A DNA stretch of 64,000 nt from Streptomyces sp. JB150 (GTDB lineage Bacteria; Actinomycetota; Actinomycetes; Streptomycetales; Streptomycetaceae): contig NZ_CP049780.1 of NCBI RefSeq assembly GCF_011193355.1, forward strand, positions 1,947,307 through 2,011,306, read 5' to 3'. The translations under genes were made by a program, and so were the position numbers. The notes under the pieces are model-generated. The model was not told the DNA's origin and did no database searches. It saw only the letters and a program-made list of their open reading frames with translations. Of this stretch, positions 15,291 through 25,089 are shown piece after piece; position 1 is the first letter of the stretch; every line of letters starts with the position of its first letter.

Positions 15291-17324
15291 TTACGGCAGT
15301 TTCAGCGTGACCGCGGATTGCAGGGCCTCGGGTACCGTCCATGCCGAGCGGGCGCCCGCGTACGGGGTGCCGAACGGTGTGGTGCCGAGGAGGAGTTGCT
15401 TCCTCGTGCCCTCGGGGACGGTCACCGGGATCCGGGTGCCGGACGGTGCCCTGACGGTCACGGTGTCGCCGATGCGGTAGGCGGTGACCTGGTTGTTCGC
15501 GATGGCCGTCCGCCAGGCGGCGCGGCGCGTCAGTTCGGTGCCGATCGCGCTGTGCCGCGGGTTCTCCAGCGGGGTGTTGTCGGCGAACAGGGCCCGGTAG
15601 TCGGCGAGGACTCTGTCCAGGACGGGGTAGAGGATGCGTTCCTCGGCCAGGTTGGACTGGTGCACGTAGTGCGGGCGCGGGTCGTTGCCGAGGGCGTGGC
15701 CCAGGGCGATGCGGGCCTCCTGCGGGACGATGTGGGTGTCGTAGCCGGTGGTGACGTCCAGCGGCTCGTCGAGGCAGGTGGAGGTGGGGTTGTTCTCGCA
15801 GACGCCGCTGCCGCCGTCCGCCTTCGAGGTGTAGACCCAGTTGTACTCGTCGGTCATCTCGGCCTCGGTGCCGACGTTGTAGTAGACGTTCATCGGGTGG
15901 CGCGGGACGGTCTGCGCGGCGCCCACCGGGCGCTGTTCCGGCTCGCGGGAGTTGTCCGAGGCGATCCACCTCACGCCGGTGTCGGCGAGGGCGCCGGCCA
16001 GGTTCGGGTTGTCCTCGGGCTGCTGCGGCAGGGTCTTCAGGCCGGAGTGCTCGCCGGTGACCAGCTCGGTCCGGTCGACCGGGAGGCCCTTGGCCAGGGC
16101 CCACTGCTGGTTGTCGCGGATCTGCGCGGCGATCTCGGCGCGGCTCATGTACCGGGTGCTGCCGTCGGCGTTCTTCGCGCAGCTCCACGGCACGGTCGAG
16201 GTGTCCTGCACACAGCCCAGGAAGGGGTGGGTGTAGGTGTGGTTGATCCAGCGGTACTGCGCCCTGTCGGCGAGCAGCCGGTCGGTGAGCGGGTCGGTGC
16301 CGCCGTGCTCGGTCTTCCACTGCTCGCCGGAGCCGGCGTTGTAGACCATGTCGAGGGTGAAGCCGCGCTCGCGCTGCCACTGGGCGGCGTAGGCCGCGTC
16401 GGCGGCGGTCATGCGGATCGGCGTGGTGGTGTCCTCGCCGCCGCCCGCGCAGTCGATGTCGCCCGGGGTGCAGTTGCGCTCGGTGTCCCAGCGGGCGTCG
16501 GAGGCGAAGACGTCGTCGACGTGGACGGCGAAGTGGTTGCGGTCCCGGCCCAGGTGGACGCCCTGGGTCAGCCATTCGACGACGCCGCGGGCCAGCACCC
16601 GGAACTGCCGCTGGTGCGCGTTGTAGGCGAACGTCACCACCAGTTCGCGGCGCCCGTCGTGGGCGTACTCGCCGACGAGGCTGCCGCGGCCGGTGGCGCC
16701 GGGCACGGGGATGTCGACGTAGCTGGTGAAGCCCTGCCGTGGCCGGGCCACGTAGCCGTAGCTCTCCTGGACGGCCGGGTCGTTGTCCTCGAAGGCGAGG
16801 GCGCCGTCGAGGTAGCCGAACCAGCGTGCCCTGCCGGCCGCGGTGACGGTCGCCTCGCGCCCGTCGAGGGTGCCCGCCCAGCCGCCCTCGCTGGTGTAGT
16901 CGAGGCCGACTCCGGGGTGGGCCCAGGTGTAGGCGTCGACCTGCGGGATGCCGTACGTCCGCTCGTAGCTCTCCAGCGCGGTCTGCTCGGCGGAGCCCGC
17001 GCCGAACGGGGCCTCGTTCGGCAGGACGACGCCCTGGTACTTGGCGCGGGGTGTGCCGTTCACCGTGTCGCTGAGGAACGCGGGGGTGACGGTGGGCCGG
17101 CCGGGGTCGGTCAGGTCGATCGTGGTGTACGGGATGCCGGTGGCCCGCAGCTGCGCGGTGATGGCCTTGACGGGGCTGTCCCCGTTGTCCACCACCAGCA
17201 CCCTCAGGTCGATCCGCGGCTCGCCGGCCGCCGACGCGCCGGGTGCCCCCAGCCCGAGCGTCATCAGTGCGGCGGCCGCCGTCACGGCGACCGTTTCTCT
17301 CCTTGTGCGCGCGCGTGGCGCCAT
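15291..17324 (-). CDS. Secreted NodB-like polysaccharide deacetylase (Agd3/CE18-like)
   Basis: This 677-residue protein has a signal peptide (residues 1-32, ending PGASA). An N-terminal domain (LRVLVVDNGDSPVKAITAQLR) is followed by a deacetylase core. A metal-site candidate HVDDVF is at 268-273 (Asp270/Asp271), and NHTYTHPFLGC supplies His362 and His366. Later motifs are PRHPMNVYYNV and HYVHQSNL. Length and motif order match CE18 enzymes such as fungal Agd3, which de-N-acetylate galactosaminogalactan, and the deacetylase half of PelA. The ribosome site GGGGGGAGGA precedes ATG 17324. It leads the operon; deacetylation would make the polymer cationic and adhesive. The CE18 call is from memory of motifs. 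Confidence 0.82.
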   Translation of the reverse strand: MAPRARTRRETVAVTAAAALMTLGLGAPGASAAGEPRIDLRVLVVDNGDSPVKAITAQLRATGIPYTTIDLTDPGRPTVTPAFLSDTVNGTPRAKYQGVVLPNEAPFGAGSAEQTALESYERTYGIPQVDAYTWAHPGVGLDYTSEGGWAGTLDGREATVTAAGRARWFGYLDGALAFEDNDPAVQESYGYVARPRQGFTSYVDIPVPGATGRGSLVGEYAHDGRRELVVTFAYNAHQRQFRVLARGVVEWLTQGVHLGRDRNHFAVHVDDVFASDARWDTERNCTPGDIDCAGGGEDTTTPIRMTAADAAYAAQWQRERGFTLDMVYNAGSGEQWKTEHGGTDPLTDRLLADRAQYRWINHTYTHPFLGCVQDTSTVPWSCAKNADGSTRYMSRAEIAAQIRDNQQWALAKGLPVDRTELVTGEHSGLKTLPQQPEDNPNLAGALADTGVRWIASDNSREPEQRPVGAAQTVPRHPMNVYYNVGTEAEMTDEYNWVYTSKADGGSGVCENNPTSTCLDEPLDVTTGYDTHIVPQEARIALGHALGNDPRPHYVHQSNLAEERILYPVLDRVLADYRALFADNTPLENPRHSAIGTELTRRAAWRTAIANNQVTAYRIGDTVTVRAPSGTRIPVTVPEGTRKQLLLGTTPFGTPYAGARSAWTVPEALQSAVTLKLP

Positions 17325-17703
17325 GGTGGTTCCTCCCCCCAGAAGATCCTCCACGCCCTCGGTGCCGCGCGGAAGGTGCGGCTCTCCGGTGAACCGGCCA
17401 CGGAGGATCATGTGGAAATCATGCGCAGCGGCGAGCACGGGGCTCACCGGAACCCGACGAGTGTGACCCAGTTCATGGAGTGCGAGGATCGGGAAATGGC
17501 CACGACGCCACTCACAGGTGAACGCCCGCAGGCGTGAGCGAACGAACCCGCGCGCGTAGTCTCTCGTCCCAGGTGCGCGCCGCAGTGACGCGGACCCGGT
17601 TGAGACCACCACACAGGGCCGGATCTAAGGTCGGCTGTCGGGCCCGGCCGACCCACCCTGTTCGGCCAAGGCAACTTCACATCGGAAGCGAGAAATCACC
17701 ACC
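17325..17703. other. Divergent intergenic region, polysaccharide operon / pepA
   Basis: This 379-bp gap carries promoters for the minus-strand operon and for pepA. A hairpin-capable GGTCGGC...GCCGACC pair lies at about 17631-17656, shortly upstream of pepA. The stretch nearest the deacetylase gene is relatively A-rich. No convincing coding region or RNA gene was seen. Confidence 0.4.
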
Positions 17704-19251
17704 GTGACTGCTCTCACTCTCAGCACCGCCGCGGCGGCCGGCCTGCGCGCCGACGCCCTCGTGATCGGTGTCGCCAAGAGCCCGAGGGGCGGAAAGGGGC
17801 TCGCCGTCGCGCCGGGCGCCGAGGCCGTGGACCAGGCCTACGACGGCCGGCTCGCCGGCCTCCTGGAGACCCTGGGCGCCTCGGGTGCCGAGGGCGAGGT
17901 GACCAAGCTGCCCGCACCCGACGGCTTCAAGGCGCCGCTCGTGGTGGCGGTCGGCCTGGGCACGCAGCCGGACGAGGACGGCGAGTACGACGCCGAGGCG
18001 CTGCGCCGCGCCGCCGGTGTGGCCGCCCGCGCCCTGACCGGCACGAAGAAGGCCGCCTTCGCCCTGCCGGTCGCCGACGCCGCCGCGCTCGGCGCCGTCG
18101 CCGAGGGGGTGCTGCTCGGCGCGTACACCTTCGACGCCTACAAGGACAGCGGCCGCCAGGCCGGCGGCGCCGCCAAGGACAAGGACGGCAAGGCACCGCT
18201 CGCCGAGGCCGTGATCCTCGGCGGCAAGCCCCGCGACAAGGCGTACAAGGCCGCCCTGGAGCGCGCCACCGCCGTCGCTGAGGAGCTGAACCGCGCCCGC
18301 GACCTGGTCAACACCCCGCCCAACGATCTCGACCCCGAGGCGTTCGCCGCCGTCGCCCAGGCCGCGGCCAAGGAGCACGGCATCAAGGTGCAGGTGCTCG
18401 ACGAGAAGGCGCTCGCCAAGGGCGGCTACGGCGGCATCCTCGGCGTCGGCGGCGGCTCCGCGTCCGCGCCGCGCCTGGTGAAGCTGACGTACAAGCACTC
18501 CAAGGCGAAGAAGCACCTCGCCTTCGTCGGCAAGGGCATCACCTACGACTCGGGCGGCATCTCGCTGAAGCCGGCCGGCCACAACGAGACGATGAAGTGC
18601 GACATGAGCGGCGCGGCGGCGGTCTTCGCCGCGGTCGTCGCCGCCGCGCGCCTCGGCCTGGAGGTGAACGTCACCGGCTGGCTGGCGCTCGCCGAGAACA
18701 TGCCGTCGGGCTCCGCGGTGCGCCCCGGTGACGTGCTGCGCATGTACAGCGGCAAGACGGTGGAGGTGCTCAACACCGACGCCGAGGGCCGGCTGGTGCT
18801 GGGCGACGCGCTGTGGGCCGCGTCCGAGGAGAAGCCGGACGCGATCGTGGACGTGGCGACGCTGACCGGCGCGATGGTGCTGGCGCTGGGCAACCGCACC
18901 TTCGGTGTGATGGCCAACGACGACGCGTTCCGCGCGGCGATCGTGGAGGCCGCTCAGGAGGTCGGCGAGGAGTCGTGGCCGATGCCGCTGCCGGAGCACC
19001 TGCGCAAGGGCATGGACTCGCCCGTCGCGGACATCGCCAACATGGGTGAGCGGATGGGCGGCGGGCTGGTCGCCGGTCTGTTCCTGCGCGAGTTCGTCGG
19101 CGAGGGGATCACCTGGGCGCACCTGGACATCGCCGGGCCGGCGTTCAACGAGGGCGGGCCCTTCGGGTACACCCCGAAGGGCGGCACCGGGTCCGGTGTG
19201 CGGACGCTGGTGCGGCTCGCGGAGCTGACGGCCGCGGGTGATCTCGGGTGA
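17704..19251 (+). CDS. pepA: Leucyl aminopeptidase (M17)
   Basis: This 515-residue cytosolic exopeptidase starts at GTG. It has an N-terminal macrodomain-like part and a C-terminal M17 catalytic domain. Dinuclear-metal signatures are GKGITYDSGGISLKPAG, MKCDMSGAAAV and the family hallmark NTDAEGRLVLGDAL, plus GAMVLALGNRTFGVMAND. A linker (QAGGAAKDKDGKAP, about residues 155-170) is longer than in enterobacterial enzymes. It releases N-terminal residues from peptides. It is followed by a strong hairpin and is therefore probably a separate unit from lpd. Confidence 0.95.
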   Translation: MTALTLSTAAAAGLRADALVIGVAKSPRGGKGLAVAPGAEAVDQAYDGRLAGLLETLGASGAEGEVTKLPAPDGFKAPLVVAVGLGTQPDEDGEYDAEALRRAAGVAARALTGTKKAAFALPVADAAALGAVAEGVLLGAYTFDAYKDSGRQAGGAAKDKDGKAPLAEAVILGGKPRDKAYKAALERATAVAEELNRARDLVNTPPNDLDPEAFAAVAQAAAKEHGIKVQVLDEKALAKGGYGGILGVGGGSASAPRLVKLTYKHSKAKKHLAFVGKGITYDSGGISLKPAGHNETMKCDMSGAAAVFAAVVAAARLGLEVNVTGWLALAENMPSGSAVRPGDVLRMYSGKTVEVLNTDAEGRLVLGDALWAASEEKPDAIVDVATLTGAMVLALGNRTFGVMANDDAFRAAIVEAAQEVGEESWPMPLPEHLRKGMDSPVADIANMGERMGGGLVAGLFLREFVGEGITWAHLDIAGPAFNEGGPFGYTPKGGTGSGVRTLVRLAELTAAGDLG

Positions 19252-19290
19252 CGTTCGCCCACTGAGTGGGGTGCGTCCGTTGCAGGGCGG

Positions 19291-19361
19291 CCTCAGGGGC
19301 GCGGGGCTGGTCGCGCCCACGCGGCGGAGCCGGACATCGACACGGCCCCGCGCCCCTGGGG
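19291..19361 (+). terminator. pepA terminator built on the intergenic repeat
   Basis: Arms CAGGGGCGCGGGG (19294-19306) and CCCCGCGCCCCTG (19346-19358) pair perfectly; with one G-U pair the stem reaches 16 bp. The 39-base loop begins CTGGTCGCGCC. The left arm matches the dispersed GGGGCGCGGGG family. It lies 40 bp after the pepA stop, and the rest of the 310-bp gap to lpd shows nothing else clear. Confidence 0.65.
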
Positions 19362-19561
19362 TCAGTCCCCTCACTCCCGTCCAGACGTGAACGTGCTACG
19401 TCTCACACCCCGGCCCCGCGTCTCGTCAAGGGCGGACTAGTGCGAAGATGGGGCACGGCAGGACAGGGCCCCCACCTAAGGGCCGAAGAACGAGCGGCCG
19501 GACACCAGCCGCCGACCGGTCACCGCTGACCGGCGTGGCGCACATGCATGGAGGACGTGAC

Positions 19562-20950
19562 GTGGCGAACGACGCCAGCACCGTTTTCGACCTAGTGATC
19601 CTCGGCGGTGGTAGCGGTGGTTACGCCGCGGCCCTGCGCGGGGCGCAGCTGGGCCTGGACGTCGCCCTGATCGAGAAGGACAAGGTCGGCGGCACCTGCC
19701 TGCACCGGGGTTGCATTCCCACCAAGGCCCTGCTGCACGCGGGCGAGATCGCCGACCAGGCCCGCGAGAGCGAGCAGTTCGGTGTCAAGGCCTCCTTCGA
19801 GGGCATCGACATCGCGGGCGTGCACAAGTACAAGGACGAGGTCATCTCGGGCCTGTACAAGGGCCTGCAGGGTCTGGTCGCCTCGCGCAAGGTGACGTAC
19901 ATCGAGGGCGAGGGCCGGCTGTCCTCCCCCACCTCCGTGGACGTCAACGGTCAGCGCATCCAGGGCCGCCACGTGCTGCTCGCGACCGGCTCCGTGCCGA
20001 AGTCGCTGCCGGGCCTGGAGATCGACGGCGACCGGATCATCTCCTCCGACCACGCCCTCGTCCTGGACCGCGTGCCGAAGTCCGCGATCATCCTGGGCGG
20101 CGGCGTCATCGGCGTCGAGTTCGCCTCCGCGTGGAAGTCCTTCGGCTCGGACGTCACGATCATCGAGGGCATGAAGCACCTCGTCCCGGTCGAGGACGAG
20201 AACAGCTCCAAGCTGCTGGAGCGCGCCTTCCGCAAGCGTGGCATCAAGTTCAACCTGGGCACCTTCTTCGAGAAGGCCGAGTACACCCAGGACGGTGTGA
20301 AGGTCACCCTGGCCGACGGCAAGGAGTTCGAGGCCGAGGTGCTGCTGGTGGCCGTCGGCCGCGGCCCGGTCTCGCAGGGCCTGGGCTACGAGGAGGCCGG
20401 GGTCGCCATGGACCGCGGTTACGTCCTCGTCGACGAGTACATGCGGACCAACGTCCCGACCATCTCCGCGGTCGGCGACCTGGTCCCGACCCTCCAGCTC
20501 GCGCACGTCGGCTTCGCCGAGGGCATCCTGGTGGCGGAGCGGCTGGCCGGTCTGAAGGTCGTCCCGATCGACTACGACGGTGTCCCGCGGGTGACGTACT
20601 GCCACCCGGAGGTCGCCTCCGTCGGTCTCACCGAGGCCAAGGCGAAGGAGATCTACGGCGCGGACAAGGTCGTCGCTCTGAAGTACAACCTGGCGGGCAA
20701 CGGCAAGAGCAAGATCCTGAAGACCGCGGGCGAGATCAAGCTCGTCCAGGTCAAGGACGGTGCCGTGGTCGGCGTCCACATGGTCGGCGACCGGATGGGC
20801 GAGCAGGTCGGCGAGGCCCAGCTGATCTACAACTGGGAGGCGCTGCCGGCCGAGGTGGCTCAGCTCATCCACGCCCACCCGACGCAGAACGAGGCCCTCG
20901 GCGAGGCTCACCTGGCCCTGGCCGGCAAGCCGCTGCACTCCCACGACTGA
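19562..20950 (+). CDS. lpd: Dihydrolipoyl dehydrogenase (E3)
   Basis: This 462-residue flavoprotein reoxidises dihydrolipoyl groups of the pyruvate and 2-oxoglutarate dehydrogenase complexes, reducing NAD. It has FAD motif [13 protein letters not shown], redox disulfide [16 protein letters not shown] motif [14 protein letters not shown], and the C-terminal His-Glu dyad in [17 protein letters not shown] 19562 follows a GGAGG ribosome site; an upstream in-frame start would add a non-conserved leader. It is followed 62 bp later by sucB, forming a dehydrogenase operon, with aceE and the lipoate genes nearby. Confidence 0.96.
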   Translation: MANDASTVFDLVILGGGSGGYAAALRGAQLGLDVALIEKDKVGGTCLHRGCIPTKALLHAGEIADQARESEQFGVKASFEGIDIAGVHKYKDEVISGLYKGLQGLVASRKVTYIEGEGRLSSPTSVDVNGQRIQGRHVLLATGSVPKSLPGLEIDGDRIISSDHALVLDRVPKSAIILGGGVIGVEFASAWKSFGSDVTIIEGMKHLVPVEDENSSKLLERAFRKRGIKFNLGTFFEKAEYTQDGVKVTLADGKEFEAEVLLVAVGRGPVSQGLGYEEAGVAMDRGYVLVDEYMRTNVPTISAVGDLVPTLQLAHVGFAEGILVAERLAGLKVVPIDYDGVPRVTYCHPEVASVGLTEAKAKEIYGADKVVALKYNLAGNGKSKILKTAGEIKLVQVKDGAVVGVHMVGDRMGEQVGEAQLIYNWEALPAEVAQLIHAHPTQNEALGEAHLALAGKPLHSHD

Positions 20951-21012
20951 CCCCCTCGGTCACTGGGCGCGACGACACAGACTTCCGCAATTCGTTAGGA
21001 GCAACCGAAACC

Positions 21013-22881
21013 ATGGCGGTTTCCGTAACCCTTCCGGCGCTCGGCGAGAGCGTCACCGAGGGCACTGTCACCCGCTGGCTGAAGGCCGAGGGTGAGCGCG
21101 TCGAGGCCGACGAGCCGCTGCTCGAGGTCTCCACCGACAAGGTCGACACCGAGATCCCGGCCCCGGCCTCCGGTGTCCTGGCCTCCATCAAGGTCGCCGA
21201 GGACGAGACCGTCGAGGTGGGCGCCGAGCTGGCGATCATCGACGACGGCACCGGCGCCCCCGCCGAGGCTCCGGCTCCGGCCGCCGAGCAGGCCCCCGCC
21301 GCCGAGCAGGTCGCCCCGCCGGCCCCCGAGCCGGCCCCGGCCGCTCAGCCGTCCACCGAGCAGTCCGCCCCCGCCCCGGCCCCGACCGCCGAGGCCGCCT
21401 CCGGCGGCGGCTCCGCCGAGGGCACCGACGTGGTGCTGCCCGCGCTCGGCGAGTCCGTCACCGAGGGCACCGTCACCCGCTGGCTGAAGTCGGTCGGCGA
21501 CACCGTCGAGGCCGACGAGCCGCTGCTCGAGGTCTCCACCGACAAGGTCGACACCGAGATCCCGGCCCCGGCCTCCGGTGTGCTGCTGGAGATCGTGGTC
21601 GGTGAGGACGAGACCGCGGAGGTCGGCGCCAAGCTGGCCGTCATCGGCGCCCCGGGTGCCGCTCCGGCCGCCGCCCCGGCCCCGGCTCCGGCGCCCGCCG
21701 CCGAGGCCCCGGCGGCCCCGAAGGCCCCGGAGGCCCCGGCCGCCCCCGCGGCTCCGGCGCAGCCCGCGGCCCCGGCGCCCGCCCCGGCTCCGGCGCCCGC
21801 CCCGGCTCCCGCCGCTGCCGCCCCGGCCCAGCCCGCGGCCCCGGCCCAGCCCGCGGCCCCGGCGCCCGCCCCGGCTCCGGCCGCCCCGGCCGCGCCCGTC
21901 GCCCCGGCCGCCCCGGCGCCCGCCGCCGCGCAGCCGACCGACGAGGGCGCCTACGTCACCCCGCTGGTGCGCAAGCTCGCCGCCGAGAACGGCGTCGACC
22001 TGTCCACCGTCAAGGGCACCGGCGTCGGCGGCCGCATCCGCAAGCAGGACGTCGTCGCCGCCGCCGAGGCCGCGAAGGCCGCCGCCGCGGCTCCGGCTCC
22101 CGCCGCTGCCGCCCCGGCCGCCGCCCCCGCCCGCAAGGCGCCGGTCCTGGAGGCCTCCCCGCTGCGCGGCCAGACCGTCAAGATGCCCCGCATCCGCAAA
22201 GTCATCGGCGACAACATGGTCAAGGCGCTGCACGAGCAGGCGCAGCTGTCGTCGGTCGTCGAGGTCGACGTCACCCGCCTGATGAAGCTGCGTGCCCGGG
22301 CGAAGGACGCCTTCGTGGCCCGCGAGGGCGTCAAGCTCTCCCCGATGCCGTTCTTCGTCAAGGCCGCCGCGCAGGCGCTGAAGGCCCACCCGGTCATCAA
22401 CGCCAAGATCAACGAGGCCGAGGGGACCATCACCTACTTCGACACCGAGAACATCGGTATCGCGGTGGACTCCGAGAAGGGCCTGATGACCCCGGTCATC
22501 AAGAACGCCGGTGACCTGAACATCGCCGGCATCGCCAAGGCCACGGCGGAGCTGGCGGGCAAGGTCCGCGCCAACAAGATCACCCCGGACGAGCTGTCCG
22601 GCGCGACCTTCACCATCTCCAACACCGGTTCGCGCGGCGCGCTGTTCGACACGATCATCGTGCCGCCGGGCCAGGTCGCGATCCTCGGCATCGGTGCCAC
22701 GGTCAAGCGTCCGGCCGTCATCGAGACGGAGGAGGGCACGGTCATCGGCGTCCGCGACATGACCTACCTGACCCTCTCCTACGACCACCGCCTGGTGGAC
22801 GGCGCCGACGCCGCGCGTTACCTGACCGCGGTCAAGGCCATCCTCGAGGCCGGCGAGTTCGAGGTCGAGCTGGGCCTGTAA
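21013..22881 (+). CDS. sucB: Dihydrolipoamide acyltransferase E2 (2-oxoglutarate dehydrogenase type)
   Basis: This 622-residue E2 has two lipoyl domains whose attachment lysines are Lys43 and Lys178 (each in [15 protein letters not shown]). They are joined by long Ala/Pro linkers, then a subunit-binding domain ([22 protein letters not shown], ~317-350) and the catalytic acyltransferase with the active-site motif [14 protein letters not shown]. The two lipoyl repeats are nearly identical at the DNA level, suggesting recent duplication or gene conversion. Actinomycete E2 of this type may serve both the 2-oxoglutarate and pyruvate complexes. A clear terminator follows, so lpd-sucB ends here. Confidence 0.94.
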   Translation: MAVSVTLPALGESVTEGTVTRWLKAEGERVEADEPLLEVSTDKVDTEIPAPASGVLASIKVAEDETVEVGAELAIIDDGTGAPAEAPAPAAEQAPAAEQVAPPAPEPAPAAQPSTEQSAPAPAPTAEAASGGGSAEGTDVVLPALGESVTEGTVTRWLKSVGDTVEADEPLLEVSTDKVDTEIPAPASGVLLEIVVGEDETAEVGAKLAVIGAPGAAPAAAPAPAPAPAAEAPAAPKAPEAPAAPAAPAQPAAPAPAPAPAPAPAPAAAAPAQPAAPAQPAAPAPAPAPAAPAAPVAPAAPAPAAAQPTDEGAYVTPLVRKLAAENGVDLSTVKGTGVGGRIRKQDVVAAAEAAKAAAAAPAPAAAAPAAAPARKAPVLEASPLRGQTVKMPRIRKVIGDNMVKALHEQAQLSSVVEVDVTRLMKLRARAKDAFVAREGVKLSPMPFFVKAAAQALKAHPVINAKINEAEGTITYFDTENIGIAVDSEKGLMTPVIKNAGDLNIAGIAKATAELAGKVRANKITPDELSGATFTISNTGSRGALFDTIIVPPGQVAILGIGATVKRPAVIETEEGTVIGVRDMTYLTLSYDHRLVDGADAARYLTAVKAILEAGEFEVELGL

Positions 22882-22897
22882 GCCCTTCGGCTCCTCT

Positions 22898-22934
22898 GAG
22901 TGCCCTTGCCCGGATCTCCCGGACAAGGGCACTC
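22898..22934 (+). terminator. Terminator of lpd-sucB
   Basis: Perfect 11-bp arms GAGTGCCCTTG / CAAGGGCACTC, extended inward by CCGG pairing after one mismatch, leave a five-base loop. It sits 16 bp after the sucB stop. There is no U-run, as usual in Streptomyces. Confidence 0.75.
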
Positions 22935-22940
22935 GCGCGT

Positions 22941-22990
22941 CCAGGGGCGCGAAAAAGCGCGCGGCCAGCCACGTACGAGCCGCACCCGCC
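22941..22990 (+). repeat. Degenerate copy of dispersed intergenic repeat
   Basis: The stretch opens CCAGGGGCGCG and continues GCGCGGCCAGCCACG, the pattern seen at 15245-15280, 19291-19361 and 35141-35180. It sits between the sucB terminator and the gntR promoter. Confidence 0.5.
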
Positions 22991-23111
22991 CGACACCAGC
23001 GGAACCGAGCTGTTACGCGCGTCTCACCTGCGCCAAAGCACCCGCGCGCGCCCTTCCGGCGCAGCGTCAGGGCCGTATTGTCTAAACGTCAACGCGCCCT
23101 AAGGAGCCCTC

Positions 23112-23735
23112 ATGACCGCGCCCGTCATCCACTCGCTGCGCGAACAGATCCGCGAGCACATCCTGGAGGGGATCATCAGCGGGCGCTGGCAGCCGGGCGA
23201 GCGCATCGTGGAGCGGCGGATCGCGACCGAGCTGGAGGTCAGCCAGACGCCGGTGCGCGAGGCCCTGCGCGAACTGGAGTCGCTGCGGCTGATCGAGTCC
23301 GCGCCGAACAAGGGCGTGCGGGTGCGGAACCTGACGGCTGCGGACCTGGAGGAGAGCTACCCGGTCCGGGCCGGCCTGGAGGCCATCGCCGCGGAACTCG
23401 CGGCCGACCGGCTCGCGGAGGACTGCTCGGCGCTGGAGCCGCACGTCACCGCGCTGTACGACGCGGACCGGGCCTCGGACGGCACGGCGCAGGTGCGGCA
23501 CACGGTGGGCTTCCACCGGGAGCTGGTGCGGGCGGCCGGCAACTCGGTGCTGCTGCACACCTGGGAAGGGCTCGGCATCGAGGTGTTCACCGCGCTGTCG
23601 ATCCGCTGGCTGGGCACCGTCCAGCAGTCGTACGCGGAGGAGCACGAGGAGCTGCTCGCCGCCTTCCGGCGCCGTGACCCGCGGATCGCGGAGATCGTGA
23701 AGGCGCACGTCCTGGGGTGCGCGCCGCGCGCGTGA
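23112..23735 (+). CDS. GntR/FCD family transcriptional regulator
   Basis: This 207-residue protein has an N-terminal winged helix (ILEGIISGRWQPGERIVERRIATELEVSQTPVREALRELE) and a C-terminal FCD effector domain (VRAGLEAIAAELAADRLA, HTVGFHRELVRAAGNS). FCD regulators usually sense small organic acids. It sits between sucB and aceE, so a role in central carbon control is plausible; the 17-bp palindrome in front of aceE is a candidate target. The ribosome site AAGGAG precedes ATG 23112. A TTGTCTAAACGTCAA string at 23077-23091 may be its own operator. Confidence 0.9.
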   Translation: MTAPVIHSLREQIREHILEGIISGRWQPGERIVERRIATELEVSQTPVREALRELESLRLIESAPNKGVRVRNLTAADLEESYPVRAGLEAIAAELAADRLAEDCSALEPHVTALYDADRASDGTAQVRHTVGFHRELVRAAGNSVLLHTWEGLGIEVFTALSIRWLGTVQQSYAEEHEELLAAFRRRDPRIAEIVKAHVLGCAPRA

Positions 23736-23777
23736 GTCCGCGGGCGGGCTCCCGGCAGCTGTCCTAGTCTGACCGGC

Positions 23778-24821
23778 ATGTCCGATTCACGGCCGCCGTG
23801 GGAGCGTTTCAAGGAGTCGCCGTTCCTGCCGGCGACGGTGCTGGTGCTGATCCTGAGCGCGGCGGCGGGCCTGTTCGCCTGGTCGTACACGTATGCGATG
23901 GCGAATCCGACGCCGCGCGCGATCCCGACGGCGGTGGTGGGGTCGTACGACCACGCGCGCGGCCGGGCCTTCCTCGCCGGGCTGGAGGAGGCGCTGAACG
24001 CGTCGGTGCGGGTGAGCCCCTACGACCGTCCGGCCGCCGCCCGCGCGGCCGTGGCCGAGCAGGAGGTCTTCGGGGTCGTCGAGGTGCGCGACGCGGGCCG
24101 GGCGGTCACGCTCGACGTCTCGGGCGCGTCCGGCGCGTCGGTGGCCGACGTGCTGTCCGAGGCGGCGCTTCAGGCCGGCGAGCGGACCCGGGTGCCGGTC
24201 ACCGTCCGGGACGTCAACCCGCTCCAGCCGGGCGATCCGCGCGGGCTCGCGATCTTCTACATCTCGCTGGCCGCCGTCATCATCGGCTTCGTCGGGGCGA
24301 TCCAGCTGAGCGTGCACGCGCGGGCGCTGAACCCGCTGGAGCGGATCGCCTTCACGGCGGCGTACGCGCTGCTGGGCGGCTTCGCGATCGCGGCGGCGGT
24401 GGACTGGCTGCTCGGGTCGGTGGATCTGCCGTTCCCCGAGTCGTGGCTGATCCTGGCGCTGACGATGTTCACCAGCGGCATGGTCTTCACCATGTTCAAC
24501 ACCCTCATCGGCCGCTGGGCGATGCTGCCGACCTGGGGGGTGATGGTGCTGGTGGGCAACCCCTCCTCGGGCGGCGCGGTGTCCTGGCCGCTGCTGCCGT
24601 CGGTGCTGGGCGCGATCGGCCGCTGGCTGCCGCCGGGCGCCTCGGTGAACGCCCAGCACACGGCGGTGTACTTCGCCGGGCACCAGCACGCCCTGCCGTT
24701 CCTGGTGCTGACGGGCTGGTCGCTGCTGGCCTGCGGGGTGTTCCTGAACTGGTCGCACCGGCATCCCGGCGGCCGTGAGCCGGAGACCGCCGGTGCGGAT
24801 CCGTCCGCCGCGGCGGGGTGA
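23778..24821 (+). CDS. DUF3533/ABC-2-like membrane protein
   Basis: This 347-residue protein has an N-terminal helix (LPATVLVLILSAAAGLFAWSYTYA), then a ~150-residue extracytoplasmic domain (IPTAVVGSYDHARGRAFLAGLEEAL). Five C-terminal helices include LAIFYISLAAVIIGFVGAIQLS and FVMFTSGMV-like segments. The layout matches YhgE/Pip or DUF3533 permease-like proteins, related to ABC-2 exporters. No ATPase partner is encoded beside it. Function unknown; possibly export or phage-receptor-like. Confidence 0.75.
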   Translation: MSDSRPPWERFKESPFLPATVLVLILSAAAGLFAWSYTYAMANPTPRAIPTAVVGSYDHARGRAFLAGLEEALNASVRVSPYDRPAAARAAVAEQEVFGVVEVRDAGRAVTLDVSGASGASVADVLSEAALQAGERTRVPVTVRDVNPLQPGDPRGLAIFYISLAAVIIGFVGAIQLSVHARALNPLERIAFTAAYALLGGFAIAAAVDWLLGSVDLPFPESWLILALTMFTSGMVFTMFNTLIGRWAMLPTWGVMVLVGNPSSGGAVSWPLLPSVLGAIGRWLPPGASVNAQHTAVYFAGHQHALPFLVLTGWSLLACGVFLNWSHRHPGGREPETAGADPSAAAG

Positions 24822-24953
24822 CACCCGAGCAAACCTGCGCTCAGACGCGTTTCCACCTGCGAAAACAAGGCACAGATGCGTCACCCGGTGCCATCTTCCA
24901 AGGCACCGCGTGCCTATTTTCTCGTTGTCGAGAGGTTTTCCCCGTCAACCCTT

Positions 24954-24970
24954 TGATCGATCATCGATCA
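24954..24970. promoter_or_regulatory. 17-bp perfect palindrome upstream of aceE (candidate operator)
   Basis: TGATCGAT and ATCGATCA surround a single C, 120 bp before the aceE start. Its perfect symmetry and AT content stand out from the surrounding DNA. A dimeric regulator site is likely; the neighbouring GntR/FCD protein is the obvious candidate but this is inference. Confidence 0.6.
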
Positions 24971-25089
24971 GGGGGTTACAGTCGCCGACGGACTTCCACC
25001 GAAGTCCCAGCCCTGTCCTGCCAAAGACCAAGGGCACCCCCGAACCCTTACCGATGAGGGAACCCCCTTCGACTGAGGAAGGCGGCGAC

